This document shows positions 13,551 to 21,832 of a stretch of 23,196 nucleotides of DNA, piece by piece. A program made the position numbers and the translations under genes. The stretch comes from Deinococcus sp. GTDB taxonomy: Bacteria > Deinococcota > Deinococci > Deinococcales > Deinococcaceae. The notes below the pieces were generated by a model. That model made no database searches. It was not told where the DNA came from and worked only from the letters and a program-made list of their open reading frames with translations. The stretch is from positions 1 through 23,196 of the forward strand of contig NZ_JANYGJ010000138.1 of NCBI RefSeq assembly GCF_025362455.1, in the 5' to 3' direction. Numbering within the stretch: the first letter of the stretch is position 1; each line of letters starts with the position of its first letter.

Positions 13551-15521
13551 ATGATCCAGCGCCTGACTGCCCTGCTCCTGCTGCTGCTCACTGCCCAGGT
13601 GGCCGCCGAGAAGATCGGCAGCGTGAGTTTTACCGCGCCGCCCGGCTGGACGGTCAAGCTGGGCGAGGCCGTTGCCACCCTCACCCCGGCGGGCGGCGCA
13701 GCGGCGGGTATGATCCTGCTGATTCCCGATCAGGTGGTGTCTGGCGACGTTCAGACCTGGTTCGCGGCCACCGTCAAGTCCCTGTCGAGCGACGGCCAGA
13801 TCACCGAAGACAGTGACCCCCGGCAGATCACCTCGGCGTCGGGCCAGCCGCTGATTCTGAAGGCGCTCAAGATCAAGACCGCCCAGGCGGTGCAGACCCG
13901 GACCTACATGGCGGCCCTGAATGGCAAGAAGGCGACCCTGTACGTGCTGGTGACGACCAGTGACGCGGCCCTGAAGTCCGGCCAGGCGGTGCTGATCGCC
14001 CTGGTGAACTCCACGGCTGCGCCCCAGTCCACTGCAACGCCCGGCACGGCCCAGACCAGTCCTGCGCCCACCGCCTCCGGCTCGCTGCTGGGTAAAAAGG
14101 TGGCGCTGCCAGACGTAAAGCCCATGAACGCCGCCCAGTTCAGAGCTTCGGGCGGCGACCCCGAACGCGCCACCATCCCCGACGAGTTTCGCTGCTACCG
14201 GGAACAGGCCAGTGGCAGCCTCAGCCCTGAGCTGATTCTCCAGATACTGCCGGGCGGCCAGTACCGCACGCCGTATGGGGGCGGCAGCTACGTCATCAAG
14301 CAGGACGGCTCGCTGACCAAGACCGACTGGCGCGGTGGCCCGCTGGGTGGCAGCTACGGCTACTTGAACCTGGAGAACCACGGCCAGCGCCTGAGCCTGA
14401 ACAACGTCGGCGAGGGCGTGCTGGAACGCAGTCTCAGCTTCGAGTGCTACCAGCGCGGCGGACTGGAAAACCTGATGCTGGCTCAGTTCAGGCGCCGCAC
14501 GCCTGCGCCCGGCACGTATCCCTGTGTCAAGGAAAAAGGCAGTGGCCAGGCAGCGGGCACCATCGAGATTTTGCCGGGCGGCGCGTACCGCTACGGCGGC
14601 CAGACCGGGCGCTTCACCACCGACATCCGCAGCGACCAGAGCGAGGACTGGGGCAAGCTGGAATTTACCGGCGGCGGGCTCGACGAGGCCATCGGCTCGT
14701 ACCTGCCCAGGGACGGCGGGCTGCGCGAGGTCAGCATCTACCGCCCCGAACTGAGGTGCCGGGCCATTTTCAAAGACGAGCCGCTGCCCGTCTACGGCAC
14801 GGCCAGAGCGCCCGCCCCGCCGGGGGGCAGCGGCGGCCTGAGCGGCGGCTGGGCGGGCTGGAACGTGGACGTGGGCGGCTCCTGCGGTGGGCTGTGCTGG
14901 TCGTTTTACTTTTTCGACAAATCCGGTTACGTGTATACCCACGAGCCCGATACCGACCTGGCAGACGCCGACTGCTCGCGCACGTATCCCAACGGTCTGC
15001 CCATCTGCGAGGTCTACCGTGTGCAGGGCGGCAGTCTCGTGATTGGCAACGACAAGCCGGAGAAGCTGGAACAAGTCGGCGGCGAACTCAAGATCGGCGG
15101 GCAGCGCTACCAGGCCATCGTGCCGCTGAGTGGCCTGAAACTGAATGCCAAATACCAGGCCAGCAGCGGCTTCGGCAACGCCATGAGCACCACCGTCAGC
15201 TCGTTTCAGAGCAGCTACAGCTTTACCGGCGCGGGCAAATTCGTCTACGGCTCCAGCGGCGGCGTGATGTCCACCACCACCACCACCGGCACACCGCAGG
15301 GCGAGATCACGGGCGGCGTCACCGCGACCAGCCAGAACGGCAGCAGCGGCGCTTACCGCTTTGTCGGCAACACCCTGGAACTCAGGTATCCGGACGGTCG
15401 CACGGAAAAGCGGTTCGCCTTCGCGCTGCCGGGCAAGGACGGCAAGCCCAACCTGGACCTGATCCGCATCGGCGGCTCAAGTTTCACTGAACCAGACCGC
15501 ACCGGGCCGGACCGGAAGTGA
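13551..15521 (+). CDS. Large secreted modular protein with repeated Cys-bounded beta modules
   Basis: A 656-residue exported protein with signal peptide MIQRLTALLLLLLTAQVAA. Residues 20-165 form a PsbP/DUF1795-like domain resembling the gene upstream. A Thr/Pro/Ser linker (165-185) follows. Then come related beta-rich modules. Module 1 (about 210-300) runs from FRCY to FECY and contains ILPGGQYRTPYGGGSY. Module 2 (about 320-407) runs from YPCV to LRCR and contains ILPGGAYRYGGQTGRF. Module 3 (about 430-523) has four or more cysteines (GGSCGGLCW, DADCSR, PICEVY). A C-terminal module (about 524-640) is homologous to the remnant at 12137-12547. No catalytic motif is seen, so a binding or surface role is likely. 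GCGGAGG lies 6 bases before the ATG. I do not recognise a named family. Confidence 0.85.
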   Translation: MIQRLTALLLLLLTAQVAAEKIGSVSFTAPPGWTVKLGEAVATLTPAGGAAAGMILLIPDQVVSGDVQTWFAATVKSLSSDGQITEDSDPRQITSASGQPLILKALKIKTAQAVQTRTYMAALNGKKATLYVLVTTSDAALKSGQAVLIALVNSTAAPQSTATPGTAQTSPAPTASGSLLGKKVALPDVKPMNAAQFRASGGDPERATIPDEFRCYREQASGSLSPELILQILPGGQYRTPYGGGSYVIKQDGSLTKTDWRGGPLGGSYGYLNLENHGQRLSLNNVGEGVLERSLSFECYQRGGLENLMLAQFRRRTPAPGTYPCVKEKGSGQAAGTIEILPGGAYRYGGQTGRFTTDIRSDQSEDWGKLEFTGGGLDEAIGSYLPRDGGLREVSIYRPELRCRAIFKDEPLPVYGTARAPAPPGGSGGLSGGWAGWNVDVGGSCGGLCWSFYFFDKSGYVYTHEPDTDLADADCSRTYPNGLPICEVYRVQGGSLVIGNDKPEKLEQVGGELKIGGQRYQAIVPLSGLKLNAKYQASSGFGNAMSTTVSSFQSSYSFTGAGKFVYGSSGGVMSTTTTTGTPQGEITGGVTATSQNGSSGAYRFVGNTLELRYPDGRTEKRFAFALPGKDGKPNLDLIRIGGSSFTEPDRTGPDRK

Positions 15522-15745
15522 CCCAGATGTGGGGCAGGCCAGGTGCGCCGCGTTTCTGCCTGGCTGAGCTTCGGCGGCGGGCGAAACCGTAGCCGTCACC
15601 GCTTTACCGTCTGGACAACTTGGACAATTTCCCACGTTGCTTAGGGGCCGGGGTCTATACTTCTGGGACTAAAGCCCTTGAGTGACAACCCAATAGATAC
15701 GCCCGGCGGTTGACGCAAAACGGTGGCCCCAGGGTCGCCCCAGAC

Positions 15746-15772
15746 ATGCTCCGGTGATCCGGGCAGGAGCAT
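15746..15772 (+). promoter_or_regulatory. Hairpin that includes the ribosome-binding site
   Basis: ATGCTCC (15746-15752) is fully complementary to GGAGCAT (15766-15772) with a 13-base loop. The AGGAG ribosome site (15765-15769) for the ATG at 15778 lies almost entirely in the right arm, so folding would hide it. Upstream, TATACT at 15656-15661 is a possible -10 about 110 bases from the start, giving a long leader. Confidence 0.5.
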
Positions 15773-15777
15773 TCACC

Positions 15778-16494
15778 ATGACGACGGTTTCCACTCCCAG
15801 CGCGGTTTCCCATCTGCCCACCCTCACGGGGCCGGGCGGGGCCGCGCCACTGCGGGTGATGGTGGTGGCCGATATGGTTCACCCGTTCGTCTACCGCAGC
15901 GGTTTTCCGCAGGGCCTCCCTGAGATTGACCTGGTCTTGTCAGCCGGAGATATTCCGGGGTACTTTCTGGAATTTCTGGCGTCCACGCTGCCGGTGCCGG
16001 TGGTCTACGTGCCCGGCAACCACAACGACGAGTACATCAACGAGGGCGAGGGCCGCAAGCTGCCGCAGGGCGTCATCAACGCGCATGGCCGGGTCGTTAC
16101 TGCCGCCGGGCTGCGCGTCGCGGGCTGGGGCGGCGTGCCCCGTTACCGCGAGGGCGAAAACCAGTACACCGACTCGCAGGCCCGCTGGGGTCTGGGCAAG
16201 CTGGGTCTGCGCTCACGCGGCGGGGTCGATATTCTGCTGACCCACGCGCCGCCTGCCGGGCCGCACGCCGGAAGCGACTACGCCCACCGGGGCTGCCCGC
16301 AGATCAGCGCCTTCATGGCCAGGCGCCACCCCAAGCTGGTCGTCCACGGCCACATCCACGAGTACGAGGGCAAAAAGGTCAGCTACACCGACGAGGCCAG
16401 CGGCGCCCAGGTCATCAACGCCTACGGCTACCACATCCTCGAACTCGCCCCCCAGGAGCAGCGGGTGCTGACCAGGGTGGGCGCGGGCGACTGA
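15778..16494 (+). CDS. Calcineurin-like metallophosphoesterase
   Basis: A 238-residue phosphoesterase of the calcineurin superfamily. Motifs in order are VVADMVHPFVY (metal-binding D32; H35 stands in a D-x-x-H rather than the usual D-x-H arrangement), SAGDIPG (D58), PGNHNDEY (N81-H82), LLTHAPPAG and VVHGHIHEYEG. The two-metal site is therefore essentially complete. Substrates of this branch are unknown and range from nucleotides to phosphoproteins. It has no signal peptide. The ATG 15778 has AGGAG 8 bases upstream. A longer reading from GTG 15754 would start inside the leader hairpin and was not chosen. It converges on the phosphodiester glycosidase gene. Confidence 0.88.
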   Translation: MTTVSTPSAVSHLPTLTGPGGAAPLRVMVVADMVHPFVYRSGFPQGLPEIDLVLSAGDIPGYFLEFLASTLPVPVVYVPGNHNDEYINEGEGRKLPQGVINAHGRVVTAAGLRVAGWGGVPRYREGENQYTDSQARWGLGKLGLRSRGGVDILLTHAPPAGPHAGSDYAHRGCPQISAFMARRHPKLVVHGHIHEYEGKKVSYTDEASGAQVINAYGYHILELAPQEQRVLTRVGAGD

Positions 16495-16510
16495 GCAGGG
16501 GAGACGACAG

Positions 16511-16575
16511 CGCTGCACCGAACAACGTTGTAACGAACACCGCTGCACCGAACACCGCTGTGACGAACACCGCTG
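16511..16575. repeat. 15-base tandem repeat with 30-base higher-order period
   Basis: Four contiguous 15-base units and a partial fifth begin at 16511, 16526, 16541, 16556 and 16571, each close to CGCTGCACCGAACAC. Units 1 and 3 match each other best, and units 2 and 4 share the variant CGYTGTRACGAACAC. It sits just after the metallophosphoesterase stop and outside any convincing gene. Confidence 0.85.
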
Positions 16576-16659
16576 CCAGGCCCCATCTTTCCGGCGGCGG
16601 TGTCTGCTGATCCCCCTGACGTCTGTACTTGAACGCCCCGCTGGACCTAGAGCAGATGT

Positions 16660-16680
16660 CATAAAAAGGCCCTTTTTATG
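16660..16680. terminator. Bidirectional terminator between convergent genes (site C)
   Basis: CATAAAAAGG (16660-16669) and CCTTTTTATG (16671-16680) are exact complements around one central base. With A-runs on one side and T-runs on the other, this can end transcripts from both the phosphoesterase (+) and the glycosidase (-). GACCGAGCGGAGCGAG and TTGACTGAGC follow, echoing repeats at sites A and B. Confidence 0.65.
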
Positions 16681-16771
16681 ACCGAGCGGAGCGAGTAGTG
16701 TTGACTGAGCAAGGCGCAGAATGGAGGCGCGGGGAGGCTGTTTTCCCCGTGGCGTCATTCGGAGTACTGCT

Positions 16772-19246
16772 CTATTTGCCCCTGTTCGCCCGCGCGGCCT
16801 GCGCGCCTTCCACCGGCACCAGCACGATGGCGTTGGGCACCGGGCGACTCCAGACGCTGTTGAGGTAGCCGCCCGTGCCCAGGTAGCCGCCCGTGACGAA
16901 CACGGTGGCGCTCGATCCGCTGTCGAGGCGCAGGGCGTCTTGTACCCCGGCGCTGTGCAGGGCGCGGGCGAAGGTGTCGGGCGTGCCGAATTCCAGAAAA
17001 GCCAGGGTGGGTTGCCCTTTATAGACGGCGAAGGCCACCTGGCGGGTGGGCCGCCACACCCCGCTGAGGACGTTGAACGCCTCACGCCCCGGATTGAGCA
17101 CGATTTCTCCGCCCTGAAGCAGCATCGGCCCGGCGCTCAGGCCCTCGCGGACGCCCTGCCAGGGCTGGAGCTGGTAATTCAGCGTGGCGCTCAGATCGCT
17201 GCCGGGCGTGCGGGGCAGCAGCGGAAAACGCGCCGGGTCGAAACTCAGGCTGATCAGTCCGGTGGCCGGAACAACGGCGCCGCTGTCGGCCCTGAGCACG
17301 CTGCTGGCCGCCGTGTTGAGCGTCAGGGTGCTCAGATTGGGGCCGCCCACCGCCGTATGACCGTCGCCGACGAAGGCGGTCAGCAGGTTCGGGTTGGAGT
17401 GCGCCGAGATGGTGTTGACGTTCAGGCTGCCAAACGCGCCGCTCAGCGTGTAGCGTGGGCGCGGAAAGCCGAACAGCGGCTCGCCGGATTCGGTGAAGCC
17501 CACCGTGCCGCGCCGCTCCAGGCTGGCGGCCAGCAGCAGCCCGTTCGCCGCCACGAAATCGACGGGCAGGCTGCTGGGCGGATCGAAATAGCCGCCGTTG
17601 ATCCCGGCCACGCCGCCGCTTCGGCGCACCAGCTCCGCCACGCTCAGGGCGCTGCCCACAGGCGCGGTGACGACGTGCGGAGCGAACCGCGCCGGGTCGA
17701 AGCTCAGCAGCGAGAGCCCGCCGAAGGTCCGCAGCGCCATGCCGCCCGGCAGCGCGTCTTCCTTGATGGGCGGCGGCACGTCGGCATTCAGGCCGGTGGC
17801 GGTGTCGATGACCAGCCGGTCCGGGTTGTCCAGCACCGTCACCTGACTCTGGCCTCCGTTCGCGTCGAGCCGCACCGTCACGCCACGGGCGTCGGGGGCC
17901 AGCGTCAGGGTATCGCCGCTCTCCAGGGTCTGCACCTCGGCGGCGGCGGCAGCACCCGGCAAAAACACCGTCACGCCGCCGCGCTCGTTGACGGCGCTGT
18001 AGCTGCCCGGCCCGCTGAGGTCGATCACCAGCCGCTGAAGCTGCACGTTGCGGACACGGCTCAGGCTGCTGCGCACGCCGGTCAGGCGCGGCCCGCTGGG
18101 AATCGGCTGGATGGGTGGCGGCGGTGTGGGTGGCGGCTGTGTCGGTGGCGGCTGGGTCGGTGTGGGTTGTGTCGTTGATGGCTGTGGGGTTGACGGTTGG
18201 GTCGGCGTCGGCTCGACGGGCGCAGGCTGAGCTGGAACAGTCGGGTCTGGACTCAACTGGGCTAGCGGCGTAGACCGGGCCGGGTGAGCTGGCGTCTTAG
18301 CCAGGTTGTTTTGTGCCGTACTCTTCGGTGTCGTCGTCAAGCTCACTGCTGGGTTCAGCGAGCCCTGACTGACAGCCGCTGCGGTTGAGCTGGGCCTGAC
18401 TGGACTGATTTTGATTGGGCTGCCCGTCACGGGGCTGACTTTTACCGCGACGGCTCTGACGGGGCTGGCCTTGACCGGGTTGACGGTGATGCTTGCGGGC
18501 TCCGGTTTCAACGGCTCCGGCCTGACCGCTTCAGCTTTGACCGGCGCTGACTTGACGCTTCCAACCTTGGCCGGTTCCGACGCTGGCGCCAGCGGTTTGA
18601 CCGCCCCAGGCTTGCTTGGCGGCGGGGTCAGTTTGACGGCGCCTCTGGGCGTGGTGCCGCTGGGCACAGCGTTTCTGGACAGGGGGGGCCGGGTCGCCAG
18701 TGGGGCAGGCTCTGCGCTCACCTCTGCGGTGGCGCTCAGTGGCAACCTGGCCAGGTCCGGCACCTCCACGGCCCGGCGACCTCCGGCCACGTTCAGGTGC
18801 TCGGCGTTGCCGCCCAGGGCCAGTCCCAGGGCACGCAGCACCTCCAGGGTCACGTGCAGGCTGCCGCCGCCCGACCCAGCCTCGCCGTAGCGCTCCGGGG
18901 CGCTCAGCGGGCGAGTAAGGGTAAAGCCGCTGGCCTGCCAGCCGCCCTGGGGGGTGTAGCGCAGGCTGCGCGGGCCGTAGCTCAGCCACAGGTCCTGTGC
19001 GTCGTTGCGGGTCTGCATGCCCAGGCGCGGCAAAAACCACACCGGCAACCCCTCGCGCTCGCCGCTCAGCAACTTGGTTTCGATCACCGGGCTGGTCGCC
19101 ACGCCGCCGACGATCACCGGGCGTGCTCCGGCCACGCCGAGGCTGACCAGGCTGGCGGCGGCCAATAGCAGGGTCAAACCGGGCAGCAGTGTTAGACCCG
19201 GTGGCAGTGTTAAACCGGTACGGCGCGGGGAGTGCGGGCGCTTCAC
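16772..19246 (-). CDS. Exported phosphodiester glycosidase (NAGPA-domain) protein with long Pro-rich linker
   Basis: An 824-residue exported protein. A signal-like N-terminus (basic start, then LTLLPGLTLLLAAASLVSLG) leads to a beta-rich domain (about 45-180). Residues 185-390 are a low-complexity linker rich in Lys, Val, Ser and Pro (KVSPV, KISPV-type units, then TQPPPTQPPPTPPPP), likely spanning the cell wall. Residues 395-480 look like an AMIN-type domain (LQRLVIDLSG, VTVFLPG). The catalytic NAGPA domain fills 495-820, with GINGGYFDPP near 552, GPMLLQGG and ALRLDSGSSATVFVTGG near 772-785. NAGPA enzymes cut sugar-phosphodiester bonds; bacterial substrates are probably cell-wall or exopolysaccharide phosphodiesters. 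GTG 19246 follows TACACT by 7 bases. Confidence 0.87.
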   Translation of the reverse strand: MKRPHSPRRTGLTLPPGLTLLPGLTLLLAAASLVSLGVAGARPVIVGGVATSPVIETKLLSGEREGLPVWFLPRLGMQTRNDAQDLWLSYGPRSLRYTPQGGWQASGFTLTRPLSAPERYGEAGSGGGSLHVTLEVLRALGLALGGNAEHLNVAGGRRAVEVPDLARLPLSATAEVSAEPAPLATRPPLSRNAVPSGTTPRGAVKLTPPPSKPGAVKPLAPASEPAKVGSVKSAPVKAEAVRPEPLKPEPASITVNPVKASPVRAVAVKVSPVTGSPIKISPVRPSSTAAAVSQGSLNPAVSLTTTPKSTAQNNLAKTPAHPARSTPLAQLSPDPTVPAQPAPVEPTPTQPSTPQPSTTQPTPTQPPPTQPPPTPPPPIQPIPSGPRLTGVRSSLSRVRNVQLQRLVIDLSGPGSYSAVNERGGVTVFLPGAAAAAEVQTLESGDTLTLAPDARGVTVRLDANGGQSQVTVLDNPDRLVIDTATGLNADVPPPIKEDALPGGMALRTFGGLSLLSFDPARFAPHVVTAPVGSALSVAELVRRSGGVAGINGGYFDPPSSLPVDFVAANGLLLAASLERRGTVGFTESGEPLFGFPRPRYTLSGAFGSLNVNTISAHSNPNLLTAFVGDGHTAVGGPNLSTLTLNTAASSVLRADSGAVVPATGLISLSFDPARFPLLPRTPGSDLSATLNYQLQPWQGVREGLSAGPMLLQGGEIVLNPGREAFNVLSGVWRPTRQVAFAVYKGQPTLAFLEFGTPDTFARALHSAGVQDALRLDSGSSATVFVTGGYLGTGGYLNSVWSRPVPNAIVLVPVEGAQAARANRGK

Positions 19247-19253
19247 GTCGGGC

Positions 19254-19259
19254 AGTGTA
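19254..19259 (-). promoter_or_regulatory. Candidate -10 element, leaderless glycosidase gene
   Basis: TACACT on the minus strand lies 7 bases before the GTG at 19246, the same hexamer used before 8847 and 20695. No -35 could be placed. The remaining divergent region (19260-19477) shows no gene. Confidence 0.45.
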
Positions 19260-19477
19260 ACCGCTGGCCGCCCTGGGGACGTGAAGAGCTGCGTTCTCGC
19301 GGCGCGTCCGGGGTGCCGGGCCGGTGCTGGATCAGTGCCGATCTGGCCTGCGGACCGGCCCTTTTGTGGCCGTTATCTGCTGTTCCAGACGGACTCCGGC
19401 GGTTGCGTGGGCCACCTGGCGCGGCGCCGGTCCAGGGCTGGCGGCAATCTGTACGCTGCTTGTAAGACCACCCTTCC

Positions 19478-19483
19478 TATACT
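19478..19483 (+). promoter_or_regulatory. Candidate -10 element, leaderless mglB
   Basis: TATACT (close to the TATAAT consensus) lies 7 bases before ATG 19491, with no Shine-Dalgarno site between. Confidence 0.55.
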
Positions 19484-19490
19484 GCCTTCG

Positions 19491-19976
19491 ATGATTGAGC
19501 CCTCTCTCGCACTGTACGGTGAATCCTTCGATCAGGTCGAGACTTACCTCGAAGACCTGCTTGAAGCGACCGGCGTCCGCTACTGTCTGCTCGTTGACCG
19601 CAAGGGCTTCGTGCTTTCACACAAAGAAGCCCTCTGGGCGCCGCGCCCTCCGGCTCTCGATTCGGTGGCCACCCTCGTCGCCTCCAACGCGGCGGCCACG
19701 GCAGCGCTGGCCAACATGCTCGGCGAACGCACCTTTTCCGAGCAGATCCACCAGGGCGAGCAGGGCGCCATCTACGTCGAGTCCGTCGCCGACGTGGCGC
19801 TGCTGACCCTCATCTTCGAGAGCAGCGTGCCCCTGGGCCGCGTCAAGCTCCACGCCAAGAAGACCATCGCCGCCCTGACCGTCGTGATGCAAAACCTCAA
19901 GGAAGCGCCGGTCATCAAGTTCGACGCCGATTTCGGCAGCAACGCCACCGCCCTGCTCGACGACCTGCTGGGCTGA
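19491..19976 (+). CDS. mglB: Roadblock/LC7-domain protein, MglB-like GTPase-activating protein
   Basis: A 161-residue single-domain roadblock/LC7 protein: YLEDLLEATGVRYCLLVDRK, GFVLSHKEALWAPR, DSVATLVASNAAATAALANM, then beta strands (GAIYVESVADVALLTLIFES) and the helix VKLHAKKTIAALTVVMQNL. MglB dimers are known partners and GTPase-activating proteins of MglA, with structures solved from Thermus thermophilus. The gene lies about 100 bases before mglA in the same direction, the standard order. Longer in-frame readings to 19005 run through the divergent promoter region and are not coding. The last residues (FGSNATALLDDLLG) form an extra C-terminal helix. Confidence 0.92.
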   Translation: MIEPSLALYGESFDQVETYLEDLLEATGVRYCLLVDRKGFVLSHKEALWAPRPPALDSVATLVASNAAATAALANMLGERTFSEQIHQGEQGAIYVESVADVALLTLIFESSVPLGRVKLHAKKTIAALTVVMQNLKEAPVIKFDADFGSNATALLDDLLG

Positions 19977-20078
19977 GCCTGCCATGAGTTTCAGGCTTTC
20001 TTACGGAGTTCGCCTGACCGTCTCCGCCTCGTCCTCGCCCGGCCCCACGCCGAGCGGTCCCATGAAAAGGGGTATGCC

Positions 20079-20669
<591 letters not shown>

Positions 20670-20682
20670 ACCTCTGGCCCGT

Positions 20683-20688
20683 TACACT
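20683..20688 (+). promoter_or_regulatory. Candidate -10 element, leaderless ACT-domain gene
   Basis: TACACT lies 6 bases before ATG 20695, within the 25-base gap after mglA. The gene can therefore be transcribed separately from mglBA. Confidence 0.45.
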
Positions 20689-20694
20689 CCGGGC

Positions 20695-21120
20695 ATGACA
20701 CCTCCGTTAACGCTGTCCCTCCTGGGCGGTCCACACCCCACCGAATTTGCGGTGGCGCAGTGGCCGCCCAGCGCCGCTATGCCGCTCGATCTGGCCGAAC
20801 TGGCAAGAAGCAGTCTTTTCAACCTGACCCGCACGCCCGACGAATGGTCGCTGGTCTGCCAGTCCGGTCTGCTTCCGGTGAACGTCAAGCACGAGTCCGG
20901 CTGGGTCGCCTTCAAACTGCACGGCCCCTTCGAGTTCACGCTGACCGGCATTCTGAGCGCGGTGCTCGGCCCGCTGCGCGGCGCCGGGGTGGGCATCTTC
21001 GCGCTGTCCACTTTCGATACCGATTACGTGCTGGTCAAAGGCGATCAGTTACAGACGGCCCAGGCGGCGCTGAGAACAGCGGGCCACACCCTGCTGGAAG
21101 AGAGCCGTGCCGAGTCCTGA
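20695..21120 (+). CDS. ACT-domain protein
   Basis: A 141-residue protein with two tandem small alpha-beta units of ACT type. The first covers about 5-60 (LTLSLLGGPHPTEFAVAQWP, then DEWSLVCQSGLLP). The second covers about 65-135, with the recognisable GWVAFKLHGPFEFTLTGILS, LRGAGVGIFALSTFDTDYVL and VKGDQLQTAQAALRTAGHTL. ACT domains bind amino acids or other small ligands and regulate partner proteins. This stand-alone form belongs to the CASTOR-related ACT group, with no known target. Its end overlaps the next gene by 14 bases, so the two are co-translated. Confidence 0.85.
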   Translation: MTPPLTLSLLGGPHPTEFAVAQWPPSAAMPLDLAELARSSLFNLTRTPDEWSLVCQSGLLPVNVKHESGWVAFKLHGPFEFTLTGILSAVLGPLRGAGVGIFALSTFDTDYVLVKGDQLQTAQAALRTAGHTLLEESRAES

Positions 21121-21808
21121 ACAGACCAACCCCCGTCAAACCAATGCCGAGAAACTCGCGGCCAGACTCGCCCGTGCCCGGCAACTGCGCGGCGTGGAGC
21201 TGGAGGAGATCCATTTCGCCGTGAATCCGGGTCAACCGCTGTGGCTGCCGACCTTCTCGCACGTCGACGAGCGCCCGGCAAACAGTCCGCTGGCCCCCGG
21301 CGAGGTCGTCACGCTGGAGGCTGAGGACGACTCCGGAGCCATCTGGTGGGTCGGCGTGCCGGATGGGGGCCGCAACCTCAACCCCAGCCGGTACGGGTCC
21401 ACCCGACTGCGGCTGAGCTGCGCCACAGGTCGCCCCGAAGCCCTGAGCGCCCTGAGCGAGTTCCTGAACGCGAGCTGGTTTCACGATCTGGACGACCCCG
21501 GCTTCCTGACGGCGCTGGCCGCCATGTCGCCCGGCAACGGTGTGAATCTGCGTGACGAGGGCCTGGCAATTCGGGAACGTGAGGGCGAATGGGTCCACGT
21601 CTGGGCCGGGGAGTCGTATTTTGGGGGGGCCGCCCAGGCGCACGTCCTGATGAGCGAACTCAGGTCGGTGGCCGGGCTGTGCCTCCAGTTCTGGCATCTG
21701 CGGCAGCGCTTCGAGGCCAGGCTCCAGACCGTCCAGCACGAATCCGAGCTGCCCACCGCCGATGAGTTGCCCCGTTACCAGGCCGGGCATGGCTTCACGG
21801 GCGAGTAG
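21107..21808 (+). CDS. Conserved-looking protein of unknown function
   Basis: A 233-residue soluble protein with no signal peptide or membrane segment. The GTG start lies inside the end of the ACT gene and has GGAAGAG 4-10 bases upstream. The N-terminal helix (NAEKLAARLARARQLRGVEL) leads to a mixed domain with PLAPGEVVTLEAEDDSGAIW, WVGVPDGGRN and a Trp-rich middle (NASWFHDLDDPGF, EWVHVWAGESYF). The C-terminal half is a helix with LCLQFWHLRQRFEARLQTV, which looks like a coiled coil. I do not recognise a family. The 14-base overlap with the ACT gene implies a linked role, perhaps as its partner. Confidence 0.75.
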   Translation: MPSPEQTNPRQTNAEKLAARLARARQLRGVELEEIHFAVNPGQPLWLPTFSHVDERPANSPLAPGEVVTLEAEDDSGAIWWVGVPDGGRNLNPSRYGSTRLRLSCATGRPEALSALSEFLNASWFHDLDDPGFLTALAAMSPGNGVNLRDEGLAIREREGEWVHVWAGESYFGGAAQAHVLMSELRSVAGLCLQFWHLRQRFEARLQTVQHESELPTADELPRYQAGHGFTGE

Positions 21809-21819
21809 GCCAGTGCGAG

Positions 21820-21825
21820 TAGGCT
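21820..21825 (+). promoter_or_regulatory. Candidate -10 element, leaderless D-aminopeptidase gene
   Basis: TAGGCT lies 7 bases before ATG 21833 and there is no Shine-Dalgarno site. The gap from the previous stop is only 24 bases, so read-through is also possible. Confidence 0.4.
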
Positions 21826-21832
21826 TGGTGTC

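Noticed and set aside
13524..15074. 516-residue open frame on the minus strand
   Set aside because: It lies opposite the 656-residue secreted protein, which has a signal peptide, good SD and repeated domains. The antisense frame is low-complexity Gln/Arg/Ala, typical of GC-rich shadow frames.
16213..17085. Minus-strand frame with repeated QRCS units over the 15-base repeat
   Set aside because: The periodic residues are simply the 15-base DNA repeat read in frame; there is no start signal or domain, and it overlaps two real genes.
16721..18178. 485-residue open frame on the plus strand
   Set aside because: It is the antisense shadow of the NAGPA glycosidase, with Gln/His/Arg-rich composition and no domain.
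19005..19490. Long N-terminal extension of the roadblock protein
   Set aside because: The extra residues cover the divergent promoter region and the opposite gene's start. The domain and the -10 box both point to 19491.
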